Shown: positions 21,776 to 33,986 of the stretch, one piece after another
How positions within the stretch are numbered: position 1 is the first letter of the stretch
Layout of the letters: the number at the start of each line of letters is the position of its first letter
Assembly: GCF_037975245.1 (NCBI RefSeq)
Contig: NC_092567.1
Span: 13,284,876-13,348,875, forward strand
DNA: 64,000 bases
DNA from: Apostichopus japonicus
Lineage: Eukaryota; Echinodermata; Holothuroidea; Aspidochirotida; Stichopodidae
Reading direction: 5' to 3'
Notes under the pieces: generated by a model
Told to the model about the DNA's origin: nothing
The model's input: the letters and a program-made list of their open reading frames with translations, nothing else
The model's database searches: none
Translations under genes and position numbers: made by a program

Positions 21776-22819
21776 CCTGTGTTTTCTATTTCAGTTGATA
21801 GGTTACTGGTTTTTCGTTATATTCGGTGACTTTATTTGCTAAGCTATCGCAAATATTGCAATTTAACTTTTAATGAATTTGCTATACGATCGCAGCACAA
21901 GGAAGAGGGTAATTGTGCTTACTTTATCCTGTTGAATGCTTACAACCATTTCGGTAAACAGCATATTGGAAAGAGCCCCCTAAACCTAAAGAAATCCCTC
22001 GTAAATACATTAAGTTGGGCGTTTTTAACTTTTCATTTTCCAGAATAACCCCCCAAATCTTAATTCCTACCCTGGTGCTGGATATTTACAGGGCCTATGT
22101 TGACTAGCTTATATAGGTTATGTTTAGGCATCAAATACTCTGTAATGCAGTATTCGATTCACTTATTTGCAGTTCGATGTTTTTTTTTCTCACAATTTCC
22201 AAAGGGTCATACTTCCCTGCCCATCACCTACTTTTTCTCGTCGACCCTCTTAACTCCATTTTTTTTAATCTTTCGATGTTTGCCGCAATGCCCTCAAAAA
22301 TAATTTAATTTCGCCAGAAATGCTGATATGCCTCTAATCCATAGCCGTTGCATCAAGCCTAACACACACTTGTTACATTGTAAACAGGTCTCGGAATATG
22401 GTCTAAAATTTTGCCCAAATCCATGATCAAGTAAATGCAAATGTTTCATGTGGCAAAACAATATTTGAGTAGTTTATAGTTGTTAATATTTCTTTACATC
22501 AATCTGGTAACATTCTACAGTAATTTTAAACAAGTTACGACGTCCAGGGTAGTCAATGCCGGCTTGATGTGAAGCAGATAGAATAAACTAGTATTGGTAC
22601 AAATAAATTGGGGGTTCTTTCAGTAGCGGCAGTACTTTTTGAAGGGTCAAGATATTCTATAACAGTGGAACCAAATTTTGCGTTGCACAGTTCTTAATAG
22701 TATAGTGCTTTAAGTAAATTATGATCCATATTATAATCCAAACTATGATGAATGTATGTAAATAAGCTTAACTCAGTTCATTAAATTATTTGAACTTTAA
22801 CCCTGTTTTGTATTTACAG

Positions 22820-23053
22820 ACATATTTTGCTAATCATCAATTTGAAAGTGGACGTGCTGCAGAAAAATGCAAGTGAAATGTTCTGCTATACCTACAATCT
22901 TTTGTCACCACAAAGTGACAAAACCAAGGATGTCACCTCAAAAGAGGTATTCATCGTCTACAGACCCAAGCACACTCACAAAGGTTGCAAAGTCAGACCA
23001 CTCCTATAGTCGGGATTGGGCTGAATCACCACAAGGAAACACTTCAAGTGCCG
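22820..23053 (+). CDS. THAP zinc-finger protein, exon 2 (frameshifted)
   Basis: The exon follows the acceptor TTTGTATTTACAG and ends before the donor GTAAGT at 23054. In the phase set by exon 1 it opens TYFANHQFESGRAAEK and then hits a TGA. One frame away, from the ATG at 22867, it continues MQVKCSAIPTIFCHH, which contains SAIPTIF, the AVPTIF box that closes THAP domains. Adding one base to the A5 run at 22863-22867 would restore the frame, so this is either an assembly or homopolymer error or a real lesion. C49-H-T-Y-F replaces the family C-x-x-H-F, so the fourth zinc ligand is Tyr52. After the domain come about 45 Ser/Lys-rich residues. It ends in phase 1, so further exons are expected downstream. 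Confidence 0.8.
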
Positions 23054-23775
23054 GTAAGTTTTATGTGCCTATTTGTACAACTGTATGAAATCTTTAAAAT
23101 AGTGTCATCTGAAGGTAAGATTTAAGTTTTCAGAAACCCCTTACTGTATGACAAACAAAATAGGTGAATGTAAAAAATTGCTTATATGATGGTTGCAAAA
23201 ATACCTAAAAGCACAGTCCAGGATACAACAATCTGATGGCTTCTAGGTGGTTTACAGCATCCTCATGGACCCCACTTGCCATTATCCAACCCCCCCCCTT
23301 GCAAGAATTACTCTGGAAAAATTGATATTAATTCACATCTATGAAAATGATAAAAGTTATGAAGATCACAAAGAATAACACTGTCTTCTTTACTAGCTTC
23401 CTCACAAGTTGTCAATGATTTTGATTAATGATTTTGTCAACTTAGTACAGGGTTTTTCATGCATTTTCAATTTATTATTTGTGGATGAAATGTCTAGCCC
23501 ACAGATGCTTACATTAAAGGTCAGGGTGATGTCACATATAACATTGCCCTATCCTAAATTTCAATTTCCAGCCTTTGATACAGTACTCTCTTTGGGGATA
23601 CAGTACTGAGCTCCAACTTATTTTTTTATCACAAATAATTAAACCATGATAAAATAAATTGAAATATGAATTATAACCTAAATATAACTGTTTACTCAGG
23701 GTTGTTCACTTGACTTGGAAAATATTGATAATTTTGTATAACGTCATATATATATATATATATATATATATGGAA

Positions 23776-23975
23776 TATTCATCATAGGATTGGAATCGGT
23801 TATCGCATAATCGGAACATAATCGGAATTGGTAAAAGTTACGTGGAATACCAGTTATGTCATACCGATTATTCAAAAACATATGGAAGGTGAAAATATCA
23901 TTATTCAAAAACATGGAAGTTGAAAATATCAACTGATGTATTAGGTTGTTCTTCTACTACGAAATATTAAAATAA
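23776..23975 (+). repeat. Dispersed repeat D, longest copy
   Basis: It joins the two segments seen separately at 16010-16108 (CATAATCGGAACATAATCGG) and 21657-21775 (TATGTCATACCGATTATTC). A TA microsatellite precedes it at 23746-23770. Confidence 0.75.
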
Positions 23976-25317
23976 TGACACCCTCTATATGTCTTTCACA
24001 ATGTAATTTCATCAAATTAGGCTGCCAGGGTCGCCGATTTTGCTTCCCTCGTGGTTAGTGACTTCATATTTCTCGGCATAGTAAGCATGGTAACAATACC
24101 AATTTCGTGAATTAACGAATGTGCTGGACAGGGTCGGAAATAAGCGGGGGCGACGGCGATTCGCCCTTGCAAGTGCTAAAAATGCCCTCCTAAAGCACAA
24201 TTACGAATGCGAAAAAGAATAGAGATTTATAAGAAATCGCCCTCGTTACTGTATATCTGGTGATCTGCTGATTTTAAGTAATATAAGTGAAAAAATGGGC
24301 CCCAACCTTTAGCTCCTTTTTTTCTGAACTCTCTTGTGTTCTTCTCATTGTCATTAGACTGTGAGTCCTGTTCGGTCCCCTCTGGTTGTCCCCGAAACCA
24401 GAAGTGAAATAACTTTTTTTTCTTTTTTCTCTGGCCTCTTGTTATTTCGGGGTTTCTGTTTGTTACTACCTTCAGCCATTTTAGACGACGAATGTGGCAG
24501 TAGACAGACTAGGCCTACAGTAATGATTTAGCCAGCGTTAACATTATATTTTTGGTGTTTTCAATCAATGTGTAATTCCCATTCCTTGTTACAAACTGTG
24601 ACCTGCTCCTGTTTACTGGCCTATATATATTGTTACTATTGCCTCATTCCAATAAGTTTAAACATACCTCAAATACTAATAACTCTGCTGGGGATCCTAA
24701 ACACTGTCACTCTTTACTTTCTACAAAGTACTAATCCATCACTTTTACAAGTTTATACACGGTCACGGTCTATGTGACTACTGATACTGTTTATGAATCT
24801 ACCGTGTAGCGGTATTGCAAGTCCCTCACGCGAGCTTGTACTAATGCTGTTCGATATACAATCCAGTTTTGGCAGTTAACATCATACAGTATACCCGCGA
24901 TAAGCTTAGGGGGATGATGTTATTTTTTTTTTTAATTAGCTTAGCAAAACCTCCTGTATCATGTTAAACGATTGATAAGAAAAATTAATTGTCTCGACTA
25001 AATATAAAAACCAAATCAATATACTTTTGAACCAAACTGGCCGTTTCACCGTACATAGGTGAAAACTGGAAAGTAGATTATCACGAAATGTAATTAAAAT
25101 AATATCAACAATATGTAGCTCAACCTGGGATGTTTTGTTTTGCAATCTTCTAACAAACAATGAAGAATATATATAAAAGTGGTACAAACTGATTTGAGTT
25201 TACTCTTAAATTAAAAATTATACAGACTAAATACTGATTCTCTTGTTTACACTGACTATATCGACGTCATAAAAGTGAACAGCGCCGCCGGCACCATAGG
25301 TTACAACATAATATATG
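23976..25317. other. Stretch with no supported gene
   Basis: Short frames only. A C/G-rich block near 24130-24200 resembles other repeat ends, but I could not define it. Confidence 0.4.
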
Positions 25318-25450
25318 AAACAACAGCATCAAAGTAGACAACAATTGTTGAAGGAGACAAAACATCAAATGAGACAACAACAATAAAGGAGACAACAACA
25401 CTGAATGAGACAACAAAATTAAAGGAGACAACAGCATGATAACAGACAGC
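25318..25450. repeat. Degenerate GAGACAACA tandem repeat
   Basis: GGAGACAACAACA-type units recur about every 19-20 bases, alternating with short variable spacers. The Leu/Val-rich minus-strand frames over it reflect this repeat. Confidence 0.7.
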
Positions 25451-25977
25451 ATAGAAGTAAACAACATCATACTTTACCATATCATATAGCCTAGGAACTT
25501 TCGAGGTAAATGGTGTTTTAGTATTCAGCATTCTGTTTGCAAGCTTAAAAACTGCCTAGTTACACTACGTTTAATTAAAAGTATTGTAGATATCAAGGAC
25601 TTCTAAATTGCACTATTGTATCCTACTGTTAGTAACACGCAAATATTCTAGATAGAACATTTGATGCACACAAAACAGGTGAGGGAGCAGCTCGTGGAGA
25701 GGAATTTTCGTAAGCTGTAGGGTGAGGAATACTATTTACAGCTCTATGGATAGGCGTAGGAGCCTCATTTGATTGGGGGGGGGGTGTAACTTACCTGAAA
25801 AATATAACCAAAATTTTTCGCCCGCTCTGCGCGCACTCCACATGTGAATGTGCATTTATATAGGTATTCTTCCATTATTACATCACATGCCAATAACGTA
25901 CAATCATTAGTGTTATTACCCTTCCATATTGGTTATAAATATTGGGTAAGTCGTTACAACAATAACGATAATAATAA

Positions 25978-26280
25978 AATAAGTTTAACCATTGAAATAT
26001 ACATTGCAAATTCTTCTTCTTTCAGTAGGTGCCAGTGGCGGAGCTAGGGGTATTGGTCTGTCTGGGTCTGGGGGAGAATGGTCTGTAGGGGCGCTTTCGA
26101 CACTAAGTGGAGCGCCACCACATTTTGTAATAAGTTTAACCATTGAAATATACATTGCAAATTCTTCTTCTTTCAGTAGGTGCCAGTGGCGGAGCTAGGG
26201 GTATTGGTCTGTCTGGGTCTGGGGGAGAATGGTCTGTAGGGGCGCTTTCGACACTATCTAAGTGGAGCGCCACCACATTT
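25978..26280 (+). repeat. 151-bp tandem duplication
   Basis: The segment starting TAAGTTTAACCATTGAAATA at about 25980 is repeated from 26131. Each copy contains the host sequence up to GTAGGTGC and the first 95 or so bases of a hAT MITE. The first copy therefore holds only a truncated MITE end and the second the full element. The first copy lacks four bases (CACTAAG against CACTATCTAAG). Confidence 0.85.
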
Positions 26281-26578
26281 TGGCGCGGAGCGTACAGAAG
26301 TTTTTGAGTAAAGATACTCCCTAGATCGCCGGAAATGTCCCTTTCCAGGCCTTGCTAATTTGCAGATAAACGAAGAATAAATAGGTGCCATCGCAATTTG
26401 TCAGAAAATTGCACCAACAAAATGTGACAAATGTCAATAGGTATTGAGAGCGCAATAAAAAAAGTCAGTAATCGCGAATAAGTAAAAAAGTGGTAAAAGT
26501 TGAGAAGGGCGCCAGCAGTCCATTTGAGTCCGTCAGGGGGCATCCGCCCCCTCTGACTGTATGGATGCATCGCCACTG
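26184..26578 (+). mobile_element. hAT-type MITE (family A related), perfect 8-bp target duplication
   Basis: 395 bp. It begins CAGTGGCGGAGCTAGG and ends GGATGCATCGCCACTG, inverted ends of at least 9 bp. GTAGGTGC is duplicated at 26176-26183 and 26579-26586. The interior includes GTGGAGCGCCACCAC, GGCGCGGAGCGTACAG and AGATCGCCGGAAATG, the core of family A. It sits inside an 84-bp tandem repeat whose unoccupied units read GTAGGTGCCCG. Confidence 0.88.
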
Positions 26579-26800
26579 GTAGGTGCCCGAAAAATTCTCA
26601 GCATATTGCCCAAATTTTCACCAAAAAACTTGAAAAACACACTGCAAATTATTATTCTTTTAGTAGGTGCCCGAAAAAATTCTCAGCATTTTTCCCGAAT
26701 TTCCACCATAAAACTTGAAAACTCACTGCAAATTATTATTCTTTCAGTAGATGCTGAAAAAATTCTCAGCATATTGCAGAAGTTTCACCAAAAAATATGT
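26579..26800 (+). repeat. 84-bp tandem repeat, three units
   Basis: AGGTGCCCGAAAAATTCTCA begins at 26581 and about 26665, with a third diverged unit near 26749. Each unit ends in a T-rich TATTCTTTCAGTAGG. A further partial unit lies left of the MITE, so the transposon landed inside this array. The array ends in CAGCCCCCCCAGCCCCCC, a sequence also typical of repeat ends at 16545. Confidence 0.8.
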
Positions 26801-26859
26801 TTGTAGGGCTGCAGCCCCCCCAGCCCCCCCGCCTCCTATGCCTATGGCTCTATGTAGAG

Positions 26860-28020
26860 TAACTTAGTTATATTGTATGCTATGCTTGCCTTTGTATAGA
26901 TGTTAAAAGCAATATTATTACATGTAGGCTAATTGCAATTGCACTGCAGTGGAGAAACAGTAGAGCACAGACTATCAAACTATGTACTTACTGTATCTTG
27001 CTTACCCCTATCTCTCACTTCCGTATCATTGACGTAGTTGGCAGGGTGTGAACCTATGCGGTATAATCCCCTAAGATTCCCATTCTAGACATGGCTAGGC
27101 CTTCCTAATTCTAGTACTTCTTCTAAGTTCTAGTCTACTTTCCTATTCCAATCCAAGGGCATAGACTAGTGTTAACTGTTAGGTGTTAAATAGGCCTAGG
27201 CCCATTTGAAAGTACTTAAAGTTTAACCTAGGTCTTTGTACACATTATTGATCAGAGTGTTGTTATGCAAGTTGTTGAGACAGGAATAGCTTCATAAGGA
27301 GAATAACGTGATGGTGACTGGTGAAGTTTCAGTGGCATTTCAGTGACATTTTAAAATGATTTTCAAATTGCTTGGGAGTGAATTCCAGAGGATGACACCA
27401 CGATTACAAATCTGCAATTGGTTGAGTTTTGTCCTTGAATAAACTACATGCATAGAGATCCAAAAACCAACTCTTCAAAAATCCCAGTACCTACATTGTG
27501 CATACCTCTCGCTAAATTCCAGTTCACTGTACTACTGCATGTACATGTCTGTTCGAGCTTCATTTTCAACTACACATGTGCAAATCCTTAAAAATCTGAT
27601 CCAACATTTATCCTGAGCTCTTTGCAAGCAATCAACTATACGAAAATTACAGTACTGTAGGTCTTCGTGAATAGCTTTTTACACAATGAGATTTAAAAAA
27701 TCAGTTCAAAGTTCTCAAGTACAGTAGTTTATACACTAATGTTGCGCCAAAATAACATTTACTAAAGCATGTGGTTAATTTGACCGAAAACAATTTTTGC
27801 AACAGAAACTACAGTACTGATGGTAAGAATGCACATATTACATGAGCAACTCTTAATGCAGAGAGAAGAAACGTATACTGTGAGCTGAAATATCCTGTTC
27901 AGGATCAGAGATGTTAGCTTCCCACAAAATTCATAGATTGTCTCCACTCATTAACATTTTCTGATCAAAACAATGATTCAAATATTACGTGATAGTCTCA
28001 GAAACAATCAAGTGCATCTT
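26860..28020. other. Stretch with no supported gene
   Basis: No domain, tandem structure or RNA gene seen. TAGGCC strings occur near 26920-27240. Confidence 0.45.
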
Positions 28021-28029
28021 CATGTTGAT

Positions 28030-28513
28030 TTTGGTGCTCATCTCATAAACAATAACAAGGTCCCAGGGGCAAACGTAAAAAGCCAATAGCTCCGCAACCA
28101 AAAGTCAAAATTTATTTATACTGATATGTTGGTAGAAAGCGGGTACATGGTGATATATATGTTCAAGTTGATATTATGCATATTTATTATGGGGGCGGGG
28201 CTTAAGTTTATTTTTACTAAAATAGCTTGTAAACACAGTAACTGAACAACCAACAAGTTGTACTGTATTGAAGTCATACTTGGTACATGTATGGGCCATA
28301 GTGAGTAGAAGAACCCCCATTGATTTCGTGCTCAGGTCACAGGGTCAAATATAAACATTTTCAGAATTGAATCATATTTGTGTGAAGGTGTCGGTAGATA
28401 GCGGGTTCATGATACTCTATGTTCAATGTGATATTATGCACATTTATTAGGGGGCAGGGCTTGAGTTGATTTTTGCTAAAAATAGTTTGTAAACATGGTA
28501 AGTTAACTACAGT
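28030..28513 (+). repeat. Two diverged tandem units of about 240 bp
   Basis: AAGCGGGTACATGGTGATA at about 28137 and TAGCGGGTTCATGATACT at about 28397, followed in both by GATATTATGCA-ATTTATTA and GGGGC-GGGCTT, then TTGTAAACA. The hAT element at 28514 is inserted at the end of the second unit. Confidence 0.7.
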
Positions 28514-30117
28514 CAGGGACGTAGCTAAGGCCTGATGATTGGGGGGGGTGTAGTGGCTGAAATTCCAACTGGATGGATTTTGGAGCTAGAAAATTCCAAC
28601 TGCTGCCTTGTACCCCCCCTCCTCACCCCCCCTCCGCACTAATCGTCAACGATACGGTCAGTGTCAGTCAGACACTTCATCTTTCGCGACTGCACTTTTG
28701 TACCTTATGGGGCAAAGTTTTTGCTTATGTTGATATGGCACTTTCAAACTTCCGTAGATTAGCATTGAGTGTTTTAATTGTATACCATAGAGACAATGTA
28801 TCCCAACGGCGTAGCCAGGAATTTGAAAGGGGGAGCACTTTTTTGCGATTGATATGGGGGAGGGGTCTAAGGGGAGGGGGTGTCCCCCTCCCCTTTGAGA
28901 TATTTTTGAACAATTGAAGGTCCTTAGATGCGATCTGGTGCAATTTGTTGCCAGTTTCATCATTATCATATGATATCATATTATCAGCAGATTTTGTTTC
29001 CTGTTTGAATTCTTTTACATGTTCTTTAACATAATATATCAGAAGGACAAACATAGTGCTCTTTTACAATATTTTCAGAAGGATGATTCTTGTTTATTGT
29101 CCAATGTCTGGACTTTAATACATTTGACAAACTTAACTGATGGACAATATAAACTTTCATATTATGTAAGACAGCCAGATTTGCAGTGGCCTATAAAAAA
29201 TCGTTATCGCCGTGTATTAGCAGTGTAATAATTATTTATAGGAAGTGCGTATCACGTACGATTGCTAGCTTAGCTTCATAACATGCTGTTCGTGCAACAA
29301 AGTAGGAAGAATCATAGAAAGGATGAGAACGCACGTTGTCGTCGTCGTTGTACATACAGTTCGTGACATTCCATCGAGTGAGGTTAGGTAGATATGTATT
29401 TTATTACGCAGTTGCCAATTGTAGGTTTGAAATAGGCTATAGGCTTAATTAAGCTAATTGCATCTGCCAAACCAAGTAATTAGTTGAATCAGTAGGCCTG
29501 AATGTTATTACGACTATAATCGAGTTAACGGAGCTAACGAGTATTCAAGATCAAAAGAGCACTGACAAAATACCATGCTAAAAAACAACAGTTTTTAAAC
29601 ATTTCTTCGACACTCAAAGGGGGGGGAGCAGTCGCTCCCCTGCTCCCCCTGGCTACGTCCCTGGTATGTCTTGAAATTACTTGAAGCTAGCGAACAGGTT
29701 CGACCCACCCAATAGCAAAATTAATACATAAATTATCCGAATTGAAGCTGGCGAACGTTGTATTTTTTTTTTAGAGTATTCAAAGTCATACGAATTTTTT
29801 TATGGTGGAGTATAAGGAACGCGAGATACAATTTCTCAATGTGACGAGGAAAACGTGGTAAATTTGACTGATTATAGGTCAATTTTGATCGGAAATTTTA
29901 TGTCACTCACAAATTACAAGAACATGAAAATTAGAGTGCGACAGTCAGAAAACTTAGAGTGCGACAGCCGGAAATTCCGAATTGAAGCTGGCGACAGTCG
30001 GAAATTCCGACAGTCGGAAATTCTGACTGTCGCACTCAAATTTTCCAACTATCGTCATTTTATCCAAGATTGGGGGGGTGAGACACCCCCCCACACCCCC
30101 CTCTAGCGACGTCCCTG
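28514..30117. mobile_element. hAT-type element, 1.6 kb, perfect 8-bp target duplication
   Basis: The left end is CAGGGACGTAGCTAAGG and the right end TAGCGACGTCCCTG, inverted repeats of about 14 bp with one mismatch. ACTACAGT is duplicated at 28506-28513 and 30118-30125. No transposase frame is present, so it is non-autonomous. Inside, GGCGTAGCCAGG at about 28809 and CCTGGCTACGTCCCTG ending at 29663 look like the ends of a second, nested related element. A GAATTCCGACAGTCGG-type repeat lies near 29970-30030. Confidence 0.88.
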
Positions 30118-30125
30118 ACTACAGT

Positions 30126-32537
30126 ACAGTAGGCCTAGCTGCTTATTTATGATTCTGCGTCATGTTTTACTTTGTTCATCACTTACTTTTTGGTGGAAAA
30201 AGGTTAAATTTCATATTGCACAGAAACATAATTTTCCAATGTGCAATTACGTAGCACCATGCATCTGCCTAAGTGCCTAATATTTTTTTTCACAGAAAGT
30301 ATAATGTTGTAGATCTGTACTATGGAGACTTGAACAGCACTCATAGGTCTAGTGGCGAGTGAAATTTGGCGAGTAGATTGTTAGTCACTGTCACCAAATA
30401 GCGAGTACTTTTAAAAATATTTGTCGGGGCCTGAAAACCTTGGAAACATGATTTCTCATGGTAGAAATCATGGATACTGATGGATTTGCCATATTGAGTA
30501 CAAGAATCCCTTTGATGTGAGGTCAAATCTCCATTGAGGTCACCAGAAGTCAAATTCTGAAAACCTTTTTCATGAAATCTGATGATGGAAGTCGTGGATA
30601 CCTCTAATACTTGGTGTGTGGATTCACACCCTGTGTACAGTCTTCGATTGTTTTAATGCGTGTGATGCTGTGTTTCACGTTGCCCGTCACTTTATTTTAA
30701 GAAAGGTAACTTGGTTAGCCAAGTTTATAATTTCAGTTGGTTATTTGTGTGGGCCTAACATTTATTTGTTTTATTTATTTATTGATTTAAACTTTATTTT
30801 AAGAGAGGTTTACTTGGTAATCCAAGTTCATAATTTTAGTTGGTCATTTGTGTGGGCCTAACATATGTTTTATTGATTTATTCATTTAAACTTGGCTGTA
30901 TGGTAAAGCTTATAGGCCTACAGTAAGTAACAGTGCTACACCACACCCAAAACTATGTACAGAAATTGCTATTGGAATAACTCACACGGTATTATGGATC
31001 CAAAGGGGTTCCCACACAGAATTTCATCAAAATGTAGAGCAAAAAGTTGAAAACATGGAGAAAAACACCAAGTGTCTCTTATGAGTATTGTGTAGGGGGT
31101 GTTCAATGCATTTGATATCAGTGGTTGAACTACCTGAAACTAGGGATATTTAAAATTTTGTAAATCCACCCAAAGACTGGTGAACGTAAAAAAGTGGACA
31201 AGTCCTAGGAAATGGGACATTCCATGATAAATTTCCACCACGGACGGGACATTCTCTCACAAAATTTTACTAGATCATTTTTCATTGACTATTGGAACAA
31301 CTCTGTTAATAAAATGAAGTATGTACCTCTACTTAACACCTAGGATATTGTGATGTTTAATTATTTTTCTCTCTTACAGTAATTAGCAATTTGTCTATGA
31401 GCATCATGGATGGGACAGCAAATGGACATGGAAAATTTTCCTGTTTACATTTCTTCACAACTCTGTGAATTTAGAAAAGATAGACAAAGTTTGATACACC
31501 AGTATCCATTATGGACTAGAAGACTCTGCATAACAACAATTTAATCAACCACAAAACATACAGAACTACTGTAGTAATGACTATATCACATCACATACAG
31601 GACATAATGTCACAGATGGAACAAGTTATTGATTTTAGTTTTCAATAATATAAGTTTTGAAACCTCTTTCTACTAGTACACAATTGTTCAAGAAGTGAAC
31701 TTCTCAGCAATAATCCAAATTGATGGAGCATGAAAATTATCCATATAGAGCACATGGACAGTATAAAATGTTACCACATTGTTAAATGATTTAAAACGGT
31801 ATAATGCAGTGTGCTGTCTGTTTTTTTCACATGTCCCCTCTTGAAACAGGAGGTTTAATTGACAAAAATATGTACAGTCGGATACTACAGTATGACCTCA
31901 ATTGCTGCATTAGTCAGAGAGAACGTAGGCTCTTATTCTATGCATGCACGTTTGTAAAACTTCAAAACATGGCTGGAACACAGTTACAAGTTCTTTAAAC
32001 GAGGCAGTGACAGATTCAGTCATTTAGTGAAGGAGAAAGTTCAGTATCCATGTAAATTGGCAGGCATAAATCCAATGGAAACAAATATGATATTTGAGGC
32101 TTACGTCATGTAGCCTGGCCTGTAAAAAAATTGTTTACCAATAATGATGTTTGTTTTGGAACATTGTTGTTGTGTAATTCTAATTGCACAACAGTCTCTA
32201 TTTGCAAGCTGGTTATGAATTCAGAGGGTGTAATTGGTCAATTAGGATAAACACAAGACATTTAAATCTTGCTTCAGTTTGTAGAAAATATGAATGAACC
32301 CTTAATTGACACTAAGATATTGCATATACAGTAGACATCTGTGGGCTTATTATGCCCAAAGTGGGTACTCTAGGCCTGCAAAAACGAGACAAGTAACTGA
32401 CAGAATAGAGACACTTACTTCACAGTAATACAATAGTTACAGCCTACTGTACATCAGGTACAGTTGAATACTCATTGTCTAGATAGTGGAAGATGGTATC
32501 AAATACACTGATGGAAACAGGTCAGTTGCTTCCTCGC
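30126..32537. other. Stretch with no supported gene; short tandem duplication
   Basis: A degenerate family C unit (GAGTACAAGAATCCC, GAGGTCAC) lies near 30495-30600. A roughly 103-bp duplication covers about 30692-30890, with TTTGTGTGGGCCTAACAT at about 30746 and 30849. Nothing else was recognised. The 64-codon frame at 31804 has no features. Confidence 0.5.
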
Positions 32538-33986
32538 TTACCTGTCTCCCCACAACATTACTTCTACCGTGAGTAGAATGAACTGGTAACCTTTTAACAC
32601 TGTGTGCCCTCAATGCCCTGTAAGGCATTGTTTTTTAAGGCCAAAACACTTCGGTATGGAAACCCTAGCTCTGATTATACCCTTACACAGAAGGCCCATT
32701 TGGGCTGCTAGCCTAGACCTAAAGGATGCCTACCTTTAGATAGCTTTACATGAGGACCACCAACCCTGACTAACCTTCCACTAAGACGGACGTTCGTTCT
32801 GTAGATGTCACATCGACTATTTACATTAGTAGAGGGAGCTTAGCAGTAATCTCCTTCCTCGGGAAGAGAGGGGTGACGCTCTATGTGTACCTCGACAATT
32901 GGCTTGTAGTGGGAGAGTCAAAGACAGATGCAAGAAACTATGTTACAAAATAGCATAGAAACAAGATTGGAACTGGGTTGGATAGTCAATGAGGAGATAT
33001 CGCATCTGACCCCAATGCAGACAGTTCAGTTTTTGGGGGCTGTGCTAGACTTCCATAAGTGGATAGCCTATCCCACAGTGAGTGAAGGATCATGGCGATC
33101 AAGACAGTTGAAGCTCAAATACTGTTGCAACAAGAGTCTTTGACCTTGACGTGGCTCTGAGCTGTGGGACTAATGGCCAGCATGGTCGACGTGGTCCAGT
33201 TGTGCATGCAGGCTACACATGCGCCCGCTACAACAAGCTCAAGCAACTCCAGTGGTCGGTCGACACAGAGAACTGGAGCTAAGGGGTTCCCTTTATTGTA
33301 TAGCTCCTGTTGACGTTGATCACAACAGACGCTTTGCTGACGGGATGGGGGGGCCCGGCCCACTGGCAGAACCGCTTGGCATGGGGGATGTGGTCCCTGA
33401 GAGAAAAAGACATGGCATGTAAACTAGAGATTTTGGCTGTCAGGCAGGCCCTGGAGGTGTTCCACACACAAGTGCTGAGCAAATGAATGACAGTCTTCAC
33501 TGACAGCACAGCATTGGTGGTGTTCATAATTCGACAGGGGCACTTACTCCGAGGAACTGTGTTGGTTGGCCTGGGAGGTGCTGATGGCTGCCTAGGAGGC
33601 CAACATAACATTACGAGCGTCCCACTTTGCGGCAAAAGAAAAAGTGATGGCGGATGCTCTGTCCAGAAGGCACGAGGTCCCCAACGAGGGACTCTGTCAC
33701 AGGGGACGAGAGTAGCCCCCCCTAAAGGGTTGGAGAGAACTATCCCTCCCGTGAGGGATGTTAGAGATTCCATATTTTGTGGTCTACGAGGGTAGTCCCC
33801 CTGGTTTGCAGGTGAGGACTATCCTGTGGTTCCAGTGTATGAATCTTTGGAAGGGGAAGTGGTCTCAAGAGAAGGGAGGGCATTGACTGGAGGGGCCAGC
33901 CGTAGAGGGCACACAGTGTTGAAAGGTTGCCAGTTCATTCTAAGCACGTCAGAACGATAGCACTATGGTTGTGGGGAGACAGGTAA
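32538..33986 (+). mobile_element. DIRS-like retrotransposon relic with inverted terminal repeats
   Basis: The ends 32538-32611 and 33904-33986 are inverted repeats: TTACCTGTCTCCCCACAAC, AGAATGAACTGG-AACCTTT and AACACTGTGTGCCCTC on plus at the left, and the same blocks on minus at the right. Between them lie decayed RT and RNase H segments. Inverted terminal repeats with this RT-RNase H type are characteristic of DIRS elements. No tyrosine recombinase is left, and the whole is only 1.4 kb, so it is an internally deleted copy. Confidence 0.75.
32700..33690 (+). pseudogene. Reverse transcriptase / RNase H of DIRS-like element, decayed
   Basis: Segments in several frames follow the RT to RNase H order: LDLKDAYL near 32718, then YVYLDNWLVVGES at 32882 (catalytic box read as LDN rather than LDD), EISHLTPMQTVQFLGAVLDF at 32994-33053, and ILAVRQALEVFHTQVL near 33430. 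These are followed by the RNase H signature VFTDSTALVVFIIRQG at 33490 and VMADALSRR near 33645. Many frameshifts and stops break the frame. The long minus-strand frame at 33279-33773 is its shadow. Confidence 0.78.

Larger units (their letters stand above)
15859..22819 (+). other. Intron of the THAP gene, packed with transposons
   Basis: The intron lies between donor GTACGT and the acceptor TGTATTTACAG. Both sides are phase 0, and joining them continues the THAP domain. The 7.0 kb in between holds two hAT elements, two family A copies, a LINE and dispersed repeat D. Confidence 0.75.

Noticed and set aside
33279-33773. 164-codon minus-strand open frame
   Set aside because: The plus strand carries recognisable RT/RNase H segments of a DIRS-like element through the same interval, so this is the opposite-strand shadow.
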